Of a stretch of DNA of 24,849 bases, positions 20,934 to 24,849 are shown piece by piece. The notes below the pieces were generated by a model, which made no database searches, was not told the DNA's origin, and was given only the letters and a program-made list of their open reading frames with translations. The position numbers and the translations under genes are program-made. The stretch is from positions 1 to 24,849 of the forward strand of contig DEAL01000031.1 of the NCBI GenBank assembly GCA_002346745.1. The letters are read 5' to 3'. Positions within the stretch are counted from its first letter, which is position 1; every line of letters starts with the position of its first letter. The DNA comes from Candidatus Neomicrothrix sp. UBA2983 (GTDB lineage: Bacteria; Actinomycetota; Acidimicrobiia; Acidimicrobiales; MedAcidi-G1).

Positions 20934-22472
20934 CTAGGGGGCCAGGACCCAGACGTACACGCCCTCCTCGGCGTAGCGCTCCTCGAAGTCCAGCATGACC
21001 AGCACGCCGCCGAAGCCCCGGACGCTCGAGCGGGGCCAGCCCGCCGAGGCCTCGTCGAAGATCACCACGTCGATCCCGTCGACCATCTCGGGGTCGGGCA
21101 GGATCGGCTCCATGACGTCCAGCACGTAGGCCTCGGTGCGTTCCGCCACCAGGGGAAAGACCGCCGGTGCCGCCAGCACCCGGTCCCAGCGTTGGACCTC
21201 GTCAACTGCTGCCAGGCGGGCGTGGTCGACCGCGTCCCGCCGACCCCAGTCCCAGGGCTGCTCGTAGGGCGACGAGGCAGCGTCCCGCACGAAGAACACC
21301 GTGGCCGTCAGCACGAGGACGCTCAGGATCCGGCGATCGACGAGCACCCGGCTGACCCCGAGCCTGCCCAGGCGCTGGAGCGAATAGGCGGTAGCGATCA
21401 GCACGAATGGCAGGGTGGCCACGTCCTGCTGCGGGTTCCCGAGGCCGGCGTCGGGCACCTCGGCAACCAGGTAGAGGCCGAACAGCGGGAGGATGGGCAG
21501 TAGGTAGCGGGGACGGATCAGGGGCAGGAACAGAGCCGGTGCCAGCAGCAACAGCGTCTTCTCGAAGGCCACCCGGTCGGCGAGGTGCCCGAGGACGCTG
21601 AAGGGGTCGCTCAGCATGCCGGCGAGCACGCCGGGCAGCGTGTCGCCATAGGCGGCGAAGGCGCCCAGATGCGGGTACTCGTCGTTGCCCAGCGCGGGCT
21701 GCACGACGAGGGCCATCGCCACGAACCAGGCCGTTCCGGCCCCGGCGAGGGTCCAGCCGGGGAGTCGCTGGTCCTCGAGCACCAGCAGCAGCCCCAGCGC
21801 ACCGAGTGCCAGTCCCAGGTCGGCCCGTGCGGTCACCACCACCAGCGACAGGAGTGCGAGGCGGACCCACTGTCCCTTCCGGGCGGCGATGTAGGCGACC
21901 AGAAGCGCCGGCAGCGCCAGCGCCTCGGTGTGGAAGCCGGCCAGGTTCAGGTTGTGGACGGAGGGGTGCAGGGCGTAGACGGCGATCAGGGCACTGGAGC
22001 CGCCGATACGGAGATTGCCCGGCCCGCGGGCGATCCGCCAGATCGGCACGACCGGGAGCGACAGGGCCAGCGCCTGGAGCACCAGCAGTGTCTCGGCGGT
22101 CGGCAGGAATCGGGCGAGCAGGGCCACGGGAATGAAAAGGAAGGAGGCCTGGACGGCGAACAGGTCCAGGCCCAACTCCGAGACGACGGGCGGGCGGCCT
22201 CCCTCCAGCAGGTGGATGGCCTGGAGGGGGATGCCGATGCCGGCGCCGAGGCCCAGGTCCCGGTGGCGGGCAAGGGCCAGCAGCGACAAGGTCACGAAGA
22301 GGACGAGTCCCACGATCCACGGCAGAGAGCGGTCGACGCCGGGGGTCTCCAGTCGCGCCTGACCGCGCAACATGGCCATGTCGAGCCTGCGCCGGGCCTC
22401 CTGGACGCGGACGGTCACGTGCTCGCCGGTCCAGTCATCGGCCCAGCCGGGACGCCTGGGTCGCTGGCTCAC
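20934..22472 (-). CDS. DUF2079 multi-pass membrane protein
   Basis: A 512-residue membrane protein. A basic cytoplasmic start (~50 residues) is followed by at least nine hydrophobic segments from about 52 to 385 and a soluble C-terminal part (~390-512). ALHPSVHNLNLAGFHTEALALPALL (25 residues near 190-214, key HPSVHN and FHTEAL) is the DUF2079 signature; the family is thought to have a GT-C glycosyltransferase-like fold. GTG 22472 overlaps the TGA of the SRAP gene (GTGA), so the two are coupled. The likely role is transfer of a lipid-linked sugar or other envelope modification, inferred only from the fold. Confidence 0.85.
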   Translation of the reverse strand: MSQRPRRPGWADDWTGEHVTVRVQEARRRLDMAMLRGQARLETPGVDRSLPWIVGLVLFVTLSLLALARHRDLGLGAGIGIPLQAIHLLEGGRPPVVSELGLDLFAVQASFLFIPVALLARFLPTAETLLVLQALALSLPVVPIWRIARGPGNLRIGGSSALIAVYALHPSVHNLNLAGFHTEALALPALLVAYIAARKGQWVRLALLSLVVVTARADLGLALGALGLLLVLEDQRLPGWTLAGAGTAWFVAMALVVQPALGNDEYPHLGAFAAYGDTLPGVLAGMLSDPFSVLGHLADRVAFEKTLLLLAPALFLPLIRPRYLLPILPLFGLYLVAEVPDAGLGNPQQDVATLPFVLIATAYSLQRLGRLGVSRVLVDRRILSVLVLTATVFFVRDAASSPYEQPWDWGRRDAVDHARLAAVDEVQRWDRVLAAPAVFPLVAERTEAYVLDVMEPILPDPEMVDGIDVVIFDEASAGWPRSSVRGFGGVLVMLDFEERYAEEGVYVWVLAP

Positions 22473-23194
22473 CGGAGCATCTCCGCCTCGGGGGCCTCCA
22501 GGGGATCGGCCAGGTGCCGGCCCTTGTTCCGTGGATTGCCCACGGCGAGTCCGACGGGGTGTCGTGCCAGCAGCCCGCCGGGGGCGGACGTCAGCATCGC
22601 CGACAGGGCGGCTGGGTCGTCGTGGCCTGGGTCGAGCCAGGTGTCCCAGGCATCTGCGGGCAGGAGGGCCGGCATGCGATGGTGGATCGGAGCCAGGTCC
22701 TCGTTGGCCGGGACGGTGATGACCGTGCAGGTGCGCACCTGCGACTCGTCTCCACCGTTACCACCGTGGAGCTCCCAGAGCCCGGCCAGCACGAGGGGGT
22801 CGCCATCGTCTCGCCGCACGTACCAGGGCTGCTTCTTCGCGCCGCTGGCGGGGGTCGGCGGACCCCACTCGTAGAAGCCGTCGATCGGGACGAGACATCG
22901 GCGGCACTTGAAGGCGGCTCGGAACGAGGGCTTCTCGGCGACAGTCTCGGCCCGGGCGTTGAACATGCGGTCACCGACCGAAGGGTCCTTGGCCCAGGAC
23001 GGCACGAGTCCCCAACGGGCGGTGCCGAGGAGACGGGTGGTGGGCTCCACGTCGGCCTGCTCCCAGACCAGTGGGAGGCGGCCCCGGGGCGGCACATTGT
23101 GGTCGGGTCCGTCCAGGACGGCGACGACCTCGTCCGCCCCCAGGTACTCGACCAACTCCTCGGGCGTGGCGCTGGTGACGACCCGGCCGCACAT
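22469..23194 (-). CDS. SRAP-domain protein (HMCES/YedK family)
   Basis: A 241-residue protein that would crosslink to abasic sites in single-stranded DNA and shield them. Removal of Met exposes the catalytic C2 (MCGRVV). N79 and R81 (FNARAET), E109 (GFYEW) and H171 (IHHRMP) are the other active-site residues; all are present. ATG 23194 is chosen because Cys must follow Met, and because TACCGT at 23207-23202 lies 7 nt upstream. A longer GTG start at 23203 would bury the Cys and is rejected. It overlaps the downstream DUF2079 gene by four bases, an odd pairing. Confidence 0.95.
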   Translation of the reverse strand: MCGRVVTSATPEELVEYLGADEVVAVLDGPDHNVPPRGRLPLVWEQADVEPTTRLLGTARWGLVPSWAKDPSVGDRMFNARAETVAEKPSFRAAFKCRRCLVPIDGFYEWGPPTPASGAKKQPWYVRRDDGDPLVLAGLWELHGGNGGDESQVRTCTVITVPANEDLAPIHHRMPALLPADAWDTWLDPGHDDPAALSAMLTSAPGGLLARHPVGLAVGNPRNKGRHLADPLEAPEAEMLR

Positions 23195-23201
23195 GTGCCA
23201 C

Positions 23202-23207
23202 ACGGTA
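23202..23207 (-). promoter_or_regulatory. Putative -10 of the SRAP gene
   Basis: The minus strand reads TACCGT, followed by 7 nt and ATG 23194. This supports a leaderless message and the MCGR start. Confidence 0.5.
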
Positions 23208-23254
23208 CCGGTCCCCCACCGTTCGTCCGGGCCACGCCGGCGGCCCGGCCGGCC

Positions 23255-24514
23255 TCAGCGCATGGTGCAGGAGCCGGTTCGGCCCTCGCCGAGGTCGACG
23301 GTGAGCACGTCCCCCTGGCCGCCGCCGAAGGTGGGCACGAGGACCGAGGCCTCCCCCGCCGGCACGGCGATGGTGCCCCGCAGGGCCAGGACCTCCCAGC
23401 CGGGGGCGTCGAACTCGAGGCCCACGCGGATGCCCTCGGCCCAGCCGATGCCGCCCTCGACCAGTTCGACCTCACGCTGTGGTATCTCGATGGCGAGGAT
23501 CAGGGCGTCGTCCCCGAGGCAGGTCACCGTCGCCCGACGGCCTGCCAGACCCGGGGGACACACCCCATCCTCCTCGTGCAGGACCACGTCGAGGGGACGG
23601 AGGAGGTGGGTCACCACCGACGCCCGGATACAGGTTGCCGTCGTCCATCCGACCGGGCCGACCAGCGCCACCTGGCCGCCGTCGTGCTGGAGGACCGAGG
23701 CGGTGACGCTCCCGGGGGCCAGGGGCAGCGCGCCGTCGTCGACGGTGAGTCGGATGCGGTCCTCGAGAGCGCCATCCCCCGCCGCCACCGCTACCAGCCG
23801 GTCGACGGCGGTGGTCAGCAGCGGCTCGGCAACCGGCGGGCCGCCGGCCACCGGGGCCGCCGGGTCGCCTAGGTCCCGAGTGGCCTCGGCGGCAGCGAAG
23901 CGCAGGGCCCGGTCGGAACGGTCCTCGGGCTGATCCTCCAAGGCAATGCCGACCAGGACCGCGCCGACCACGACGGAGGCGAGGACCGCCAGGACCGCCA
24001 GCGCCCGGCGTCGCACCCCCAGCTTGATCGAGCGTTCGATGGCGGCCTCGTCCCGGCGCTCCGCACGCGACCGAGGCCCGAACGCCTCGGTCCGGTCGCC
24101 GCCAGCCAGGAGGGACGCCCAGGTGGCCACGGTCTCCTCGGGGAACCGCAGGGCCAACTTGGCGAACGCCTCCTCCTCGTCCGGGCCGAACAGCAGGAGC
24201 AGGTCGTTCTCGCGCGCCAGGTCGACTGGGTCGTCGTGGTGTTCCAGGGGCCGGTCGCCGGCCAGCCGCAGGAGGAACGCCCGGATCTGGCGATTGGCCT
24301 CCCGTTCGCCCCAGCGTGGCCCGGTCTCCACCTCGAGGTCGGCGATCGGTGAGGCGGCCTCGCGCCGCGCCCGGAAGAAGCGACTTCGCCGGTCGCGGTG
24401 CTCGTCCGAGACCTCGGTGCCGTCGGTCGTGGGCCGCTCGACCCGCGGTTCGGTGGATCCGACCCCGGCCACGGGGTCGTCGGGATCCTGCACGTCCTGC
24501 TGCTCGTCGTTCAT
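23255..24514 (-). CDS. Single-pass membrane protein with acidic cytoplasmic N-terminus, family unknown
   Basis: A 419-residue protein of unrecognised family. The first ~60 residues are acidic and probably disordered (QQDVQDPDDP, EVSDEHRDRR). A helical region at ~65-150 (RENDLLLLFGPDEEEAFAKL, LRFPEETVATWASLLAG) precedes one membrane segment at about 167-190 (RRRALAVLAVLASVVVGAVL start). The extracytoplasmic part (~195-419) is beta-rich, with paired Cys (TATCIRAS, GVCPPG, VTCLGD, GSCTM) that could form disulfides. The layout recalls anti-sigma-like or sensor proteins, but no motif proves it. ATG 24514 overlaps the stop of a 7-residue upstream frame; GTG 24520 is an alternative start. Confidence 0.75.
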   Translation of the reverse strand: MNDEQQDVQDPDDPVAGVGSTEPRVERPTTDGTEVSDEHRDRRSRFFRARREAASPIADLEVETGPRWGEREANRQIRAFLLRLAGDRPLEHHDDPVDLARENDLLLLFGPDEEEAFAKLALRFPEETVATWASLLAGGDRTEAFGPRSRAERRDEAAIERSIKLGVRRRALAVLAVLASVVVGAVLVGIALEDQPEDRSDRALRFAAAEATRDLGDPAAPVAGGPPVAEPLLTTAVDRLVAVAAGDGALEDRIRLTVDDGALPLAPGSVTASVLQHDGGQVALVGPVGWTTATCIRASVVTHLLRPLDVVLHEEDGVCPPGLAGRRATVTCLGDDALILAIEIPQREVELVEGGIGWAEGIRVGLEFDAPGWEVLALRGTIAVPAGEASVLVPTFGGGQGDVLTVDLGEGRTGSCTMR

Positions 24515-24534
24515 CGCCACCCGGTTCGCTCCAC
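24511..24534 (-). CDS. Possible 7-residue leader frame overlapping the next start
   Basis: GTG 24534 opens the frame VERTGWR and its TGA (24513-24511) overlaps ATG 24514 (ATGA). The GTG lies 7 nt after TAGCCT (24547-24542), exactly where leaderless starts occur elsewhere in the window. It may couple translation into the membrane-protein gene. No conservation evidence is available. Confidence 0.3.
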   Translation of the reverse strand: MERTGWR

Positions 24535-24541
24535 GGGCGAG

Positions 24542-24547
24542 AGGCTA
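24542..24547 (-). promoter_or_regulatory. Putative -10 of the membrane-protein gene
   Basis: The minus strand reads TAGCCT. The 16 bases TAGCCTCTCGCCCGTG differ at one position from those before pgsA (TAGGCTCTCGCCCGTG, 20426-20411). Confidence 0.45.
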
Positions 24548-24554
24548 GGCAACG

Positions 24555-24579
24555 CGGGGTGCCCCATTCGGGCACCCCG
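24555..24579. promoter_or_regulatory. Perfect inverted repeat centred between divergent promoters, possible operator
   Basis: CGGGGTGCCC, 5 nt, GGGCACCCCG: ten paired bases without mismatch. Its edges lie 7 nt from the minus -10 (24542-24547) and 8 nt from the plus -10 (24588-24593), so it would cover the -35 regions of both genes. As an RNA it could also form a hairpin, but it lies upstream of both probable transcript starts, which favours an operator. Confidence 0.5.
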
Positions 24580-24587
24580 GCCGTCGC

Positions 24588-24593
24588 TACCAT
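24588..24593 (+). promoter_or_regulatory. Putative -10 of the lipoprotein gene
   Basis: TACCAT is followed by 8 nt and GTG 24602. Confidence 0.45.
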
Positions 24594-24601
24594 CGCCGCC
24601 G

Positions 24602-24849
<248 letters not shown>

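Overview
The window looks like a chromosomal segment of a high-GC actinomycete, most probably class Acidimicrobiia. The evidence is very GC-rich coding sequence with many GTG starts, a mycothione reductase (mycothiol is restricted to Actinomycetota), and a block gcvH - FHA protein - MerR - DUF151 - MerR that parallels Rv1826-Rv1830 of Mycobacterium tuberculosis. Family assignments rest on recognised motifs and remembered homologues; no search was run.

Layout. 1-351 (-): start of a secreted Thr/Pro-rich protein running off the left edge. 540-863 (+): small membrane protein with its own promoter and terminator. 923-1579 (-) hotdog thioesterase, divergent from 1703-2443 (+) SDR; then 2491-3126 (+) HAD-type nucleotidase. 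3156-7226 (-): a tightly overlapping operon, in transcription order DUF35 OB-fold protein, SCP2-type thiolase, EchA20-like crotonase, nucleotidyltransferase, second crotonase. 7352-7527 (+): tandem glycine riboswitch, followed by a gcvP gene cut to its first ~80 codons. 7859-13655 (+): three acyl-CoA dehydrogenases (the second and third resemble FadE29 and FadE28), mycothione reductase, SDR. 13767-14855 (+) aroC; 14919-15713 (+) class II aldolase. 15735-15905 (-): the last ~56 codons of gcvT without the rest. 15906-20413 (-): PD-(D/E)XK-like protein, MerR, DUF151, hypoxanthine phosphoribosyltransferase, MerR (FtsR-like), zinc-ribbon FHA protein, gcvH, CDP-alcohol phosphotransferase. 20466-20885 (+) HIT protein. 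20934-24514 (-): DUF2079 membrane protein, SRAP protein, single-pass membrane protein. 24602 to the right edge (+): Thr-rich lipoprotein.

Function. The two acyl-CoA clusters flanking the riboswitch (DUF35/thiolase/EchA20-like on -, FadE28/FadE29-like on +) resemble parts of actinobacterial steroid side-chain and ring degradation, so breakdown of a steroid or similar polycyclic acyl-CoA is the most likely joint role (inference). The most striking feature is the glycine cleavage system: an intact gcvH, a riboswitch with only the 5' end of gcvP, and only the 3' end of gcvT. This looks like decay by two separate deletions, leaving a glycine sensor upstream of a fatty-acyl/steroid operon whose first start codon overlaps the stop of the gcvP remnant.

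Many genes have a TAnnnT hexamer 6-9 nt upstream of the start codon and no Shine-Dalgarno, which points to widespread leaderless transcription and helps to choose starts. No transposase, CRISPR array, tRNA or rRNA was found.
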